A program made the translations under genes and the position numbers. Positions 1 to 8,620 of a DNA stretch of 32,286 nucleotides are shown here, piece by piece. Source of the DNA: Candidatus Aegiribacteria sp. (lineage in GTDB: Bacteria > Fermentibacterota > Fermentibacteria > Fermentibacterales > JCC-6). Each line of letters begins with the position of its first letter. Position 1 is the stretch's first letter. The stretch is from NCBI GenBank assembly GCA_030600545.1, contig JAUVLV010000027.1:1-32286 (forward strand), given 5' to 3'. A model generated the notes under the pieces. It saw only the letters and a program-made list of their open reading frames with translations, made no database searches and had not been told where the DNA came from.

Positions 1-47
1 GTGCGACTTAATTAGATTATAGATGTACTTTAGAGTAACCCTTAACC

Positions 48-61
48 ACCCCGAAAGGGGT
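48..61 (+). other. GNRA-type hairpin upstream of gdhA
   Basis: A five-pair stem (ACCCC/GGGGT) closed by a GAAA tetraloop lies 74 bases before the gdhA start. Flanking CTTA (41-44) and TAAG (61-64) could extend it only imperfectly. The nearest run of T (82-88) is about 20 bases further on, so it is not a textbook terminator. It could be the end of an upstream transcript or a structure in the gdhA leader. Confidence 0.45.
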
Positions 62-134
62 AAGATATCTCCTTCATCTGTATTTTTTTAAAGAGTGTAA
101 GGGGAAGTTTTCTTTCATCCGAGAGGAGTCTTTG

Positions 135-1421
135 ATGTCTGGTGGTAACTTCAACGCATTCGAGATGGCACAGGAGCAATTCGATAAAATAGCTGATTAC
201 CTGGATCTTGATGAGGGTGCAAGAGGTATGCTTAGAGATCCCATGCGGGAGTATCATTTCAATATCCCTGTTCACATGGATGACGGAACTGTAAAGGTGT
301 TCAGAGGTTTCAGGTGCCAGCATAACGATGCCAGGGGACCCAGCAAGGGTGGGATCAGATTTCACCCACAGGAAACAATTTACACTGTAAGAGCACTTTC
401 CATGTGGATGACATGGAAATGTTCGGTTGTCGACATTCCTCTGGGCGGCGGAAAAGGCGGCGTAATCTGTGACCCTCACAACCTTTCCATGCGTGAGCAG
501 GAACAGATCTGCAGGGGCTGGATCCGCCAGATTGCCCGTAACATAGGGCCCCTTCAGGATGTGCCTGCGCCCGATGTAATGACAAATCCCCAGCATATGC
601 TCTGGATGATGGACGAGTACGAGACCATTATGGGTGCTCAGTACCCCGGCGTTATTACAGGAAAGCCGGTGGGTATGGGTGGAAGTCTTGGCAGAACAGA
701 GGCTACAGGTTTTGGTTTGATTTTTACAGTAAGGGAAGCGCTCAAGCAGCTGAATATCAGACCTCAGGATACAACAGCAAGTTTCCAGGGATTCGGTAAC
801 GTTGCCCAGCACGCTATCAAGCTTTACAACCAGCTTGGCGGAACGGTTGTATGTGTCTCATGCTGGGATCAGGCTGATCAGAAAAGCTACGTCTTCCGCA
901 AAATCGACGGTATCGACCTGGACGAACTCCTTTCCATAACCGATAAATTCGGCGGTATCGACAAGCAGAAAGCAATTGACGTCGGGTACGAAATTCTCGA
1001 AGGGGATGAGTGGATAGATCAAGATGTTGACATTCTACTGCCATGCGCACTCGAGAATCAAATCAATGGAGAAAATGTTAACAGGATAAGCAGCAGGGTA
1101 AAAATTATTGGTGAAGGCGCTAATGGTCCCACTACACCCGAGGCGGATAAAATCATCGAAGAAAAGGGTATCTTCTGTATTCCAGATTTCCTTGCCAATG
1201 CCGGAGGAGTAACCTGTTCATACTTCGAACAGGTTCAGAACAATATGAACTACTACTGGACCAAAGATGAAGTACTGGGCAAACTCGACCAGAAGATGAC
1301 AGAGGCGTTCATTGCCGTCAGCGAACTTGCCTCAAAGAACAACCTCTACATGCGTGACGCAGCCTATATAATAAGCGTAAGCAGAGTGGTTGATGCCTGC
1401 AGAATCAGAGGCTGGATATAG
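135..1421 (+). CDS. gdhA: Glutamate dehydrogenase (Glu/Leu/Phe/Val dehydrogenase family)
   Basis: Cytosolic enzyme that interconverts glutamate and 2-oxoglutarate plus ammonia with NAD(P). The protein is 428 aa, the usual length of hexameric bacterial and archaeal enzymes. Visible motifs are the substrate-binding GGGKGG near residues 103-108, the catalytic-type PAPDV segment near 145, and a Rossmann core GFGNVAQ near 223-229, followed by GEGANGPTTPEAD. The start is placed at ATG 135 because GAGGAG at 123-128 sits six bases before it; the in-frame TTG at 132 would be too close. The gene stands alone, with a hairpin terminator right after the stop, so it is probably a single-gene transcript. 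Whether it prefers NAD or NADP cannot be read by eye. Confidence 0.96.
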   Translation: MSGGNFNAFEMAQEQFDKIADYLDLDEGARGMLRDPMREYHFNIPVHMDDGTVKVFRGFRCQHNDARGPSKGGIRFHPQETIYTVRALSMWMTWKCSVVDIPLGGGKGGVICDPHNLSMREQEQICRGWIRQIARNIGPLQDVPAPDVMTNPQHMLWMMDEYETIMGAQYPGVITGKPVGMGGSLGRTEATGFGLIFTVREALKQLNIRPQDTTASFQGFGNVAQHAIKLYNQLGGTVVCVSCWDQADQKSYVFRKIDGIDLDELLSITDKFGGIDKQKAIDVGYEILEGDEWIDQDVDILLPCALENQINGENVNRISSRVKIIGEGANGPTTPEADKIIEEKGIFCIPDFLANAGGVTCSYFEQVQNNMNYYWTKDEVLGKLDQKMTEAFIAVSELASKNNLYMRDAAYIISVSRVVDACRIRGWI

Positions 1422-1442
1422 TACAGTTCTGATAACGGAATG

Positions 1443-1474
1443 AGGCACCTGTTTACATCGGGTGCCTTTCTTTC
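1443..1474 (+). terminator. Rho-independent terminator after gdhA
   Basis: AGGCACC (1443-1449) pairs with GGTGCCT (1461-1467) around an 11-base loop, and the stem runs into a T-rich stretch TTCTTTC. It lies 21 bases after the gdhA stop codon and is oriented to end gdhA transcription. Confidence 0.75.
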
Positions 1475-1488
1475 AATTATCGATCAAT

Positions 1489-2349
1489 ATGGCACATTGT
1501 TTATTTTGCTCGGATCTGCATGGAAGAACTCACCGCTACGGAGAACTGTTCCGAGTAATAAGGGAGGAAGAACCGGATGCGGTATTTCTGGGTGGTGATC
1601 TCCTTCCGGGAGCTGTTCAGGTATTTGCGTCGGATTTTCTTCATGAGGATTTCGTAAGGGATTTTCTCGCAAAGGAACTTCTACATATTAAAGAAGACCT
1701 GGAGAGATCCTATCCCGATGTATTCCTGATCCTTGGTAACGATGACGGGCGTTTTGAAGAAGCCGCCGTAATTGATGCGGCAGAACGCGGACTGTGGCAT
1801 TACGTTCATAACCGGAAAATCGGTATGGGTTCTTATCAGATATACGGTTACTCCTATGTTCCCCCGTCGCCGTTCAGGCTGAAGGACTGGGAGAAGTACG
1901 ATGTATCCAGGTACGTTGATCCGGGGTGCATTCATCCTGAGGATGGCATTCGTACTATGCCTGCATCGGATTATGAGATGCGTTATTCCACAATCAGGGA
2001 TGACCTTGAGGTACTTACGAACGGCGATGACCTTTCACAAGCTATAATGCTTTTTCATGCTCCGCCATACAGGACGAATCTGGACAGGGCTGCCCTGGAC
2101 AACAAAATGATTGATCATGCTCCCCTTGACGTCCATGTGGGAAGTATCGCGATTCAGAGATTCATAAAGAAGAGACAGCCTCTTATTACACTGCATGGGC
2201 ATATACACGAATCGTGCAGGATCACCGGTAAGTGGATGGATAGAATTGGCAGAACAGTCATGTACAGCGCGGCTCACGACGGTCCGGAATTAGCTCTCAT
2301 AAGGTTCGATCCGGATAATCCTGAATTAGCTTCCAGAGAATTACTCTAA
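1489..2349 (+). CDS. Calcineurin-like metallophosphoesterase
   Basis: Predicted cytosolic dinuclear-metal phosphoesterase of 286 aa. The family signature appears in order: SDLHG at residues 8-12 (the D-x-H pair), GGDLL near 37, GNDD near 84 (the usual GNHD with Asp in place of His), FHAPP near 188, and a C-terminal HGHIH near 230. The substrate is unknown; the family includes phosphodiesterases, nucleotidases and protein phosphatases. The start at ATG 1489 is chosen because the longer GTG reading at 1462 would begin inside the gdhA terminator. No clear Shine-Dalgarno site precedes it. The gene converges on the minus-strand ATP-grasp gene with only four bases between stops. The class is secure, the role is not. 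Confidence 0.85.
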   Translation: MAHCLFCSDLHGRTHRYGELFRVIREEEPDAVFLGGDLLPGAVQVFASDFLHEDFVRDFLAKELLHIKEDLERSYPDVFLILGNDDGRFEEAAVIDAAERGLWHYVHNRKIGMGSYQIYGYSYVPPSPFRLKDWEKYDVSRYVDPGCIHPEDGIRTMPASDYEMRYSTIRDDLEVLTNGDDLSQAIMLFHAPPYRTNLDRAALDNKMIDHAPLDVHVGSIAIQRFIKKRQPLITLHGHIHESCRITGKWMDRIGRTVMYSAAHDGPELALIRFDPDNPELASRELL

Positions 2350-2353
2350 CCGA

Positions 2354-5300
2354 TCAGCCTTTTTTACTCTTCATTTTCAGCGGACGGGCAGGATCGGATA
2401 CGGAACCTATCTTAATTGCATAAGATTGCTTTTCTTCTATGTCTTTGTCAGTAACGATGTGTACGTCTAAAAGGTGTTCTGTTTTAAAACCGGTTCTTAT
2501 GTAGTTCATCTCACAAAGAGAAGTATCCCATCCACTAAGATAGGATTTCAGCAGCTCCCGAGCATTATCGTCACCTTCGAAATGAATCAGAAGGTCTATA
2601 TCACTGCATGGGCCCGAAGACGCGTTCTTGGTACTTCCGAAGAGATAGATGCCTTTGACACCGTATTGATCCGGATCGATATTCGAAGCCATGGTTTCAG
2701 CCATTCGCTGTCTCCACAGCCAGTGTTCGTCGGGATTGGAATCGGTGGCATTGCGGGTATGTAGCAGTCTATCGGGTTCCTTCTGGTCCAGATCATCAGC
2801 GTTTGCAAGATACGCGATGGCTTCACCCTCTTCCCCGCTCATCGCGATTCTCAGTATCCTTCCCCCTGTGCTTGCCTTTACGTCGATGACTTTTACCACA
2901 TGGTCCAGGTTGCCACAGTCCGGAAGGATATGGCAGAGGACATTTTCGCTTTTCTCGAAGAACGCTTTGTTGAATACGACACTGCTGTCATCAGGATAGA
3001 GAGGCAGGTACCTTATTCCAGCTTCCACCAGATCCTGGAAAAAATGAGTTCCGAAGGAAAGATCCGGAACATAGCTTCCCTTCTGAAAAGCCATTTCTAT
3101 CAGTGCAGCGGTATTGTTAATATCGGAGTAGGTTACCTGTACCCCAAGTTTAATGTCGCCTCGGCTCCCCCATCTTCCAGGCCCCATAAGGATGAAGCTT
3201 TTCTTTGAAAGGATACAGTTCAGCCTGCCAACGGTTCTTCCTACCGCAACAAGCTGATCAAGTTCCTTCAAATTGTCGTACTCCAACGGGTCAACGTAGA
3301 CCACATGATCGATTTCCTTAATGAAACCGTCCGAAACGTATTTATCAGCGGAAAACACTATGTCGTCAGGATTTGGCTTATCCTTAAGATGCACCTCTTC
3401 ACAGTGTTCCCATGAACTCTGGGCTCTGCATTGAAGGATGTAGAGGTTCTCGCCGTCAGCGGCAAATTCTATATCTACGGGGAACCCGCATCCCTGCTCA
3501 AGCGTGATCAGTATGTTTCTCATGGTCTTAAGAAAACCTGCTTCCGGACTGAGCAGGCCCTCAAAGGTTGGTATAACGTATTCATTCTCGAAATCGGTAA
3601 GTCGTGTAACACGCCTTATCATACCGTCTTTATGGGTTGAGAACACTTTCCCGACCTGAGGATACTGCGATCCATATTCGGAAATAACATCCTCGACTTT
3701 TACAGTTTCTATCTTACATTTCTCAAGGTTGATTACATCCATAAATTTAGGCGCATACCTTACAGTTTCTTCGACGCTGGTGTTGACCCTCAATCCGGGC
3801 TGTCCCGGCGCGGCAAGCACCGGAAAATCATCTCCGAGCCTGTCTACAGCTCTGGTTCCAAGACCGGGTACAATCCTCAGGAGACCATCGTTTCTTTTGA
3901 TCCTGGAAGACCATCTGAATTCGTTCTGGCTGAACGCGACACCGCTGAACGAAGGCATGTAATATTTTCCGACCATTGTTCCTACTACCTGCTGTATGAG
4001 AATGCCCATCTCCTCCTGGAAATCCAGAAGATTTCTTTCATTCCTGTATTCAATGGCATCAGGGCCGAACATCGAAGCGTAGACTTCCGAAATAGCGTCC
4101 ATAAGCGCATCCAGTCGTTCACTTTTAGAACCCTGATTCGCAAGAAATAAACTCTTGTATTTTCCGCTGAAAGCGGCTTCTACACTATCCTCAAGGAGAC
4201 TTGAACTGCGCACTATAAGTGGATAATCCCCCATTGAATCGAGGGTCATTGAGAGTCCCTGCGTCATTTCAGGGCTGAAAGCGCAGTTCTTGAAGAGCTG
4301 TATCAGGTTCGGGTACTCCAGCCGTATCTCACCAAGGTACCTGTACCTGTATTCAAGTAGTTCCTCAAGGCGGTTATGATGAACGTAATCGAGTATTCCG
4401 TCGCTGCTTATGTACCATGTGGAAGGCATCTTGATGTTCGATAGCAGGGGATCATTCTGTCCCGCGATCTTCAGTATCTGTTTGGCCATGAAAAGACCGG
4501 CTCCCTTTCCCCCGAGTTGTCCGTGGCTCTTTGTGGGAATAATGAGGGAGTCTGTCAGTTTGTAGAAATCCTCGATGGAAACCGTTTCTTTCAAGCGGCT
4601 GATATAATCCAGCCTTCTGCTTATCAGTCTTCTTATGAGGGCTACTTTCAGAGCGTTCAGAACCGGTCTTGAAAGGCTTGCTTCGTCACTTACAACTTCC
4701 TTGTGGTTGTCCATGGCCTGTATGATATCGGTCAAAGAGCTGGCGTGGTCATCCAGTATGTTGATCAGATGATCTATCCGATTTTCGCCGAGCCACCTCT
4801 GGAGCAGGTTGAGTATCTGATCATCGCTCAATTCCCTTGATGCTATAGCAAGTATCTCCTCCACAAGTTTGAAGCTTACTTCGAATTGATGCCTGGGAGT
4901 AGGTTGATTGATTCCCTCGTGGTCAAGGTCAGCATCCTGCGTAGATGTCTGGCCGGCCCATCTGTTCAGAAGGGCAGTGGCATCTGTTATACCAATGAAA
5001 CTCAGGTAATTCAGGAGTCTTCTCGAGAGCGTCTGATAGAGCTTCCTGTCGGTAATGAGAAGCATATCGAGTATGGTTCGCCAGGATTCGGATGTGCCTT
5101 TCAAATCGGACTGCTCAACGATCTCTTCTTCCTTAAACATCCGGGAAAGACTGTCGTGAAGAATGGTATGGCTTATTCTTCTGGCGAGTGTTTTTATCAG
5201 CTTCTTTTCTTCTTCAAGGAAGGGTTCCTCTTTATCAAGCTTCGGCGCTTTGTCAGTATAGGAAACTATAACTTCTCCAACGTTGCTGCCGTTGATCACA

Positions 5301-5557
5301 AGATTTTCCGAAAGTTCAGCGATTCCATTACCGTAATTTTTCGATTCATACGACTTTCGCATATAAACTATTCTGGCTTGACAGTGATCAGGGTCGTACC
5401 AGCCCAGAGTCATCGATTCCGTAACCGCTTGAAGCTTCTCTTCCAGGGGTTCATCACTCATCAGGATTTCATCGATCTTGTAAAGACAGTTAAGTTCCTT
5501 AGCCCTCTCACGGAGAGAGTTCAGAAGCCCATGAGATTCCGTTCCCTTTTCATTCAT
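2354..5557 (-). CDS. PEP/pyruvate-binding ATP-grasp protein with C-terminal nucleotidyltransferase
   Basis: A 1067-aa multidomain protein. Residues about 20-140 look like a GAF-type sensory domain. A helical stretch follows to about 330. The PEP synthase/PPDK N-terminal ATP-grasp domain runs from about 340: GQLGGKGAG, then RSSSLLED near 450, then DIEFAADG...LYILQCRAQ near 700. Next comes a module with GPGRWGSRGD and FGTHFF near 810-850 that is shared with the neighbour gene. The last 110 residues resemble a minimal nucleotidyltransferase: LFGSTKN, then SDIDLLIHF, and a later LDVHIV that could supply the third carboxylate. The swivelling phosphohistidine domain and the PEP-binding barrel of true PEP synthase are absent, so PEP synthesis is unlikely. 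The start overlaps the upstream gene's stop by four bases (ATGA), implying translational coupling. The reaction is unknown; ATP-driven phosphotransfer or nucleotidylation of a partner is an inference. Confidence 0.85.
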   Translation of the reverse strand: MNEKGTESHGLLNSLRERAKELNCLYKIDEILMSDEPLEEKLQAVTESMTLGWYDPDHCQARIVYMRKSYESKNYGNGIAELSENLVINGSNVGEVIVSYTDKAPKLDKEEPFLEEEKKLIKTLARRISHTILHDSLSRMFKEEEIVEQSDLKGTSESWRTILDMLLITDRKLYQTLSRRLLNYLSFIGITDATALLNRWAGQTSTQDADLDHEGINQPTPRHQFEVSFKLVEEILAIASRELSDDQILNLLQRWLGENRIDHLINILDDHASSLTDIIQAMDNHKEVVSDEASLSRPVLNALKVALIRRLISRRLDYISRLKETVSIEDFYKLTDSLIIPTKSHGQLGGKGAGLFMAKQILKIAGQNDPLLSNIKMPSTWYISSDGILDYVHHNRLEELLEYRYRYLGEIRLEYPNLIQLFKNCAFSPEMTQGLSMTLDSMGDYPLIVRSSSLLEDSVEAAFSGKYKSLFLANQGSKSERLDALMDAISEVYASMFGPDAIEYRNERNLLDFQEEMGILIQQVVGTMVGKYYMPSFSGVAFSQNEFRWSSRIKRNDGLLRIVPGLGTRAVDRLGDDFPVLAAPGQPGLRVNTSVEETVRYAPKFMDVINLEKCKIETVKVEDVISEYGSQYPQVGKVFSTHKDGMIRRVTRLTDFENEYVIPTFEGLLSPEAGFLKTMRNILITLEQGCGFPVDIEFAADGENLYILQCRAQSSWEHCEEVHLKDKPNPDDIVFSADKYVSDGFIKEIDHVVYVDPLEYDNLKELDQLVAVGRTVGRLNCILSKKSFILMGPGRWGSRGDIKLGVQVTYSDINNTAALIEMAFQKGSYVPDLSFGTHFFQDLVEAGIRYLPLYPDDSSVVFNKAFFEKSENVLCHILPDCGNLDHVVKVIDVKASTGGRILRIAMSGEEGEAIAYLANADDLDQKEPDRLLHTRNATDSNPDEHWLWRQRMAETMASNIDPDQYGVKGIYLFGSTKNASSGPCSDIDLLIHFEGDDNARELLKSYLSGWDTSLCEMNYIRTGFKTEHLLDVHIVTDKDIEEKQSYAIKIGSVSDPARPLKMKSKKG

Positions 5558-7242
5558 CTGAGCACCACTCCAAGTCCTTTTCTGCCGTTAATTCTTACGC
5601 TTACTCCACCGGGTATTCTCAGGCATTTCACATGTTCCGTCTCATGGAGGATTTCACTTCCAGTATTGATAATGTCCCAGTTTACAGGACCGTCAAGAGG
5701 TTCGCTTACCGAAAGATAACCCACACCGAAACTGGACAGGTTGTGAAAAAAGTGAGATCCCTGGCTTAGTTCTACCCTCATTTTTGGACCTGAGATCTCA
5801 ATAATTGCTTTAGCTCCTGAGATATGCCCCCAGGTTACAGGTATTCCAAGCCATGGGTCGGAGCTTCCCCAGCGACCGTAACCGATAAGAAGGTACTCAA
5901 AATTTTCATCCGTGAACATTCTGTTGATACGCGCAATCTCAGAAGCGATCTGCCTGGTAGCGGAAGTATTGAAAGATTCAGGTTTTACATACACAATATA
6001 TTCAACTTCCGTTATACCGTTTCCAAGAGCACGGTGAGAACAGGCCACAGTTCTTTCCCCCTGCAGGTCGTTCTCCGAAATATCCACCTTTTCACTGAAT
6101 GCGGCTATGGGTCTTATCTGAAGCAGCCCCAGTGATGCGTCTTCCGATTGACCGGGTCCCTTGAAAGCGAATTCAATTTCCACTGGAGCATTTGCTTTTT
6201 CTGAGCATAGATCGAGAACATCCAACACCGCGTCATTAACGGGTATGATCCGGTCATCAAGAATCGGGGCGAAATTAACTACTTTCGGTCCCTTTCTGCC
6301 CGTTCCGTGAACAAGCCTGTCTGATTCCGCCAGGTATGTTGATGCCACGAACTTGAGTGTATCGTCGTAATCAGCGTCTTCGAGCTGGCAGGAAATCATA
6401 TATTCGGTTTCTTTAACAGGATCGTAAGCAGTTATTCTTTCCATATTTACGGCCCAGAAACTGTTCTGAGTACCTTTCAGCATATCTCCGACTGAACCGA
6501 ACGGTGGAGGTGCTTTTGGGCTTTTGGGGCTGTAGCTCCAGCATAGACCTCCATCAACAATACTCTTCCCCAGCCCAAGGGCCAGATTAACTACTCCATC
6601 CGATGGTTTTGCCTTGCCGAAAGCGTAGTAATTGAATGAGCGTGCTACCCCCGATACAACCGGATAGAACCTGTTGCCGTATCTCCTTCCGACTACCTTC
6701 TGAAGTATTACGGCCATTGCTTCCTCAGAAGCTGAACTGCCGATACCTCTGTGAAATTCCCGGGAATCGCTGAAGTATGTACTGGCCCATACCAGCTTAA
6801 CAGATTCGATCAGTTTTCTGAAACGTATCTCGTCCGATGGTTGATTATTCGGAATCATCTTCGTCTGATATATACCGGCCAGAGGAGACTTCAGGTTATC
6901 TTCCAGAAGACTGGATGACCTGACTGCTACAGGCTCATGGGTTCTGCACATGAACTTCCAGAGTTCTCCCGTCAGCATTGGAGACATCTCTCCGCCAAGA
7001 AAAGCCATGGCGATCCTGTCATCGGGTTCATCATCGTTAGCATAGTGCTGCAGATCGTTGCGCTGAACGAAATCCAGGAAGAACTCCGTTGTTATCACCG
7101 AAAATTCCGGTACATAAACATCCATTGGGAAGGAAATACTACTACCACAATCGCGAAGGCTATCCACTATATCCACAAGACCGGATGCTTTCCCACCGAT
7201 CTTACCGCTGCCATAAGAATCCAAACCATGATTGTCATCCAT
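5554..7242 (-). CDS. PEP/pyruvate-binding ATP-grasp protein (shorter paralogue)
   Basis: A 562-aa protein with the PPDK/PEP synthase N-terminal ATP-grasp fold. Near the N-terminus is GSGKIGGKASGL; RSSSLLEDN and the segment PVEIEFAFKG...LGLLQIRPIA follow, the counterparts of the ATP-grasp motifs in the downstream gene. It ends with the same GYGRWGSSDPWLG / QGSHFFHNL module, but has no GAF-like or nucleotidyltransferase domain. It lacks the phosphohistidine and PEP domains. Start chosen at the ATG at 7242, preceded by GGAAGGAAAG eight bases away; an ATG at 7260 lacks a ribosome site. The stop overlaps the start of the 1067-aa gene by four bases. The two probably act together, perhaps as a hetero-complex. 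The exact reaction is unknown. Confidence 0.85.
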   Translation of the reverse strand: MDDNHGLDSYGSGKIGGKASGLVDIVDSLRDCGSSISFPMDVYVPEFSVITTEFFLDFVQRNDLQHYANDDEPDDRIAMAFLGGEMSPMLTGELWKFMCRTHEPVAVRSSSLLEDNLKSPLAGIYQTKMIPNNQPSDEIRFRKLIESVKLVWASTYFSDSREFHRGIGSSASEEAMAVILQKVVGRRYGNRFYPVVSGVARSFNYYAFGKAKPSDGVVNLALGLGKSIVDGGLCWSYSPKSPKAPPPFGSVGDMLKGTQNSFWAVNMERITAYDPVKETEYMISCQLEDADYDDTLKFVASTYLAESDRLVHGTGRKGPKVVNFAPILDDRIIPVNDAVLDVLDLCSEKANAPVEIEFAFKGPGQSEDASLGLLQIRPIAAFSEKVDISENDLQGERTVACSHRALGNGITEVEYIVYVKPESFNTSATRQIASEIARINRMFTDENFEYLLIGYGRWGSSDPWLGIPVTWGHISGAKAIIEISGPKMRVELSQGSHFFHNLSSFGVGYLSVSEPLDGPVNWDIINTGSEILHETEHVKCLRIPGGVSVRINGRKGLGVVLR

Positions 7243-7376
7243 TACCGCTTTCCTTCCCATATTGAATTTGATAGATACAAAGTATAACAGTGATATCCCG
7301 TGTAAAAAAGGATATACTTTGCTACGCAACAATCACTCTCATTATCAGTTTAGTGCAGAAAAGGATGCAGAAATGA

Positions 7377-7691
7377 TTATTGCGCAGAATTAAAGATAGA
7401 GGAAAGCACAAAAAATGCAAGAAGTATCCTCAGACCCCAGGAAACAATTACCAGAAGAACTATGTCAGGCCAGATCTTGCCGGATGTCCACTTTGAAAGC
7501 AGCCATATAAGCACGATAAGGGGAATGATATTCCCGATGAAAGCTACTGGAATCATACTCACGAGATTGGCCACAGCAGAAGCGGCAAATACCTTCACAA
7601 TACTTCCGCGAACCCCGGTCAGTATCATGGCACACAGGAGAAGACCCCCGGATATGAAGGTATAGGTAACAAAACCAGATAAGGTATACAT
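7377..7691 (-). CDS. Small multi-pass membrane protein, function unknown
   Basis: A 104-aa very hydrophobic protein with three or four predicted membrane segments, roughly residues 5-25, 30-50, 52-66 and 76-98, with charged residues only between them. No family was recognised. It lies on the same strand as, and 134 bases upstream of, the ATP-grasp pair, so it may be transcribed with them. No clear Shine-Dalgarno site precedes the ATG. The sustained hydrophobicity and the lack of any plus-strand gene here support it being real, with moderate confidence. Confidence 0.55.
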   Translation of the reverse strand: MYTLSGFVTYTFISGGLLLCAMILTGVRGSIVKVFAASAVANLVSMIPVAFIGNIIPLIVLIWLLSKWTSGKIWPDIVLLVIVSWGLRILLAFFVLSSIFNSAQ

Positions 7692-7772
7692 TATTAACCA
7701 TTCGTAATTATTTGAGAGCTATCGTATATTCAGTAACAGCATATTATCTTTTCCACACAGGGGAAAGACTGT

Positions 7773-7955
7773 ATGGAACAGAACCGCCCCATTGAGTGTA
7801 TATAGTGTTGAAGAAACGATTATGACCAGTGTTATTAAGATGCTTGAAACGGTAGAAACCAGTTCGGCTCCATTGCCTTTGGGGCGTACAGCCGGGGTCT
7901 TGGTGCTATGGTCGAAATTGATGCCATTGCTGAAGTAAGGGAGGAATATTCTTGA
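7773..7955 (+). pseudogene. Frame-disrupted small gene translationally coupled to tolQ
   Basis: ATG 7773 follows a good ribosome site (AGGGGAAAG, about eight bases away), and a TGA at 7953-7955 in the same frame overlaps the tolQ TTG start as TTGA. The span is exactly 61 codons. The first eight or so codons and the last 35 or so (ending MVEIDAIAEVREEYS) have normal-looking codon use. Between 7803 and 7847 this frame has four stops (TAG, TGA, TAA, TGA), while the next frame reads smoothly there (VYSVEETIMTSVIKMLETVE). Two compensating shifts would restore a protein of about 60 aa. No family was recognised. It may be a decayed gene, an assembly error, or a chance pattern in the tolQ leader. Confidence 0.35.
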
Positions 7956-8620
7956 TTGGACAGGTACTCGATATCGTTGCCAAAGCCGATATTGTAACGA
8001 AACTCATTCTTATAATCATTGCTGTCCTTTCCGTTGGTTCCTGGGCTGTAGCCATTGCTAAAATTCGTGAATTCAGGGCTATTCTTGGTTCTTCAAAAAA
8101 ATTCATGGACGCCCTCAGAACAACGGGAAAACCACCGGGAAATGATTTCTGGAGCAGAAACAGTGAAGTGGGTCCTCTTGCCAGGATGTATGCCGAGGCG
8201 GGAAGATTCCTTCAGAGAAGACAGGACAGAGGGATAACTGAACCTCTTTCAGCCCAGGAGGCGGGCATCCTGACAAGTTCTCTTGAACGTGAGGCGGGAG
8301 AAGATCTCGCTCAACGAGAACGGAATATCGGGTTACTCGCGACTGTAACAAGTGTAGCACCCCTGCTTGGGTTGCTTGGAACAGTATGGGGAATACTTAC
8401 GAGTTTCATCGGCATGAGGGAACTTGGAGTTGCCGATCTCAGTGCGGTTGGAGCAGGTATCGCGGCTGCGCTTACTACTACTGTTGCGGGGCTTCTCGCA
8501 GCCATACCTGCCAATATCTTCCATAACTTCGTTGTTGGAAGAATAAATTCGCTGGCAGGGGACATGGACAGATTTCTTTCTGAACTTGTGGACGTATGCA
8601 GAAGGGGAAGCCTGGAATGA
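7952..8620 (+). CDS. tolQ: TolQ/ExbB/MotA-family proton channel
   Basis: Inner-membrane stator subunit that with TolR uses the proton motive force to energise TolA. The protein is 222 aa, near the usual 230. Three membrane segments are visible: about residues 15-34, 122-148 and 160-185, the last two with the typical small-residue-rich GLLGTVWGI and TTTVAGLLAAIPA patterns. Starts at TTG 7952 with GGAGG at 7940-7944, seven bases upstream. It is the first complete gene of a tolQ-R-A-B-pal-cpoB run and overlaps tolR by four bases. ExbB is the alternative name, but tolB and pal downstream favour TolQ. Confidence 0.93.
   Translation: MIGQVLDIVAKADIVTKLILIIIAVLSVGSWAVAIAKIREFRAILGSSKKFMDALRTTGKPPGNDFWSRNSEVGPLARMYAEAGRFLQRRQDRGITEPLSAQEAGILTSSLEREAGEDLAQRERNIGLLATVTSVAPLLGLLGTVWGILTSFIGMRELGVADLSAVGAGIAAALTTTVAGLLAAIPANIFHNFVVGRINSLAGDMDRFLSELVDVCRRGSLE

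Noticed and set aside
1462-1488. GTG 1462 as the metallophosphoesterase start
   Set aside because: It lies inside the gdhA terminator stem and adds residues ahead of the conserved start; ATG 1489 is better.
4886-5719. A 277-aa open frame on the plus strand
   Set aside because: It runs antisense to the two ATP-grasp genes, has no recognisable motif and crosses a gene junction, so it is a shadow.
7262-7310. Possible promoter for the ATP-grasp pair on the minus strand (TATACT with an upstream TTTACA)
   Set aside because: The spacing between the two boxes is about 14 bases, too short for a normal sigma-70 promoter.
7822-7938. A 38-aa open frame upstream of tolQ (MTSVIKMLETVE...)
   Set aside because: Its second half is rich in TTG codons, rare in neighbouring genes, while another frame reads better; it is better seen as part of the frame-disrupted gene 7773-7955.
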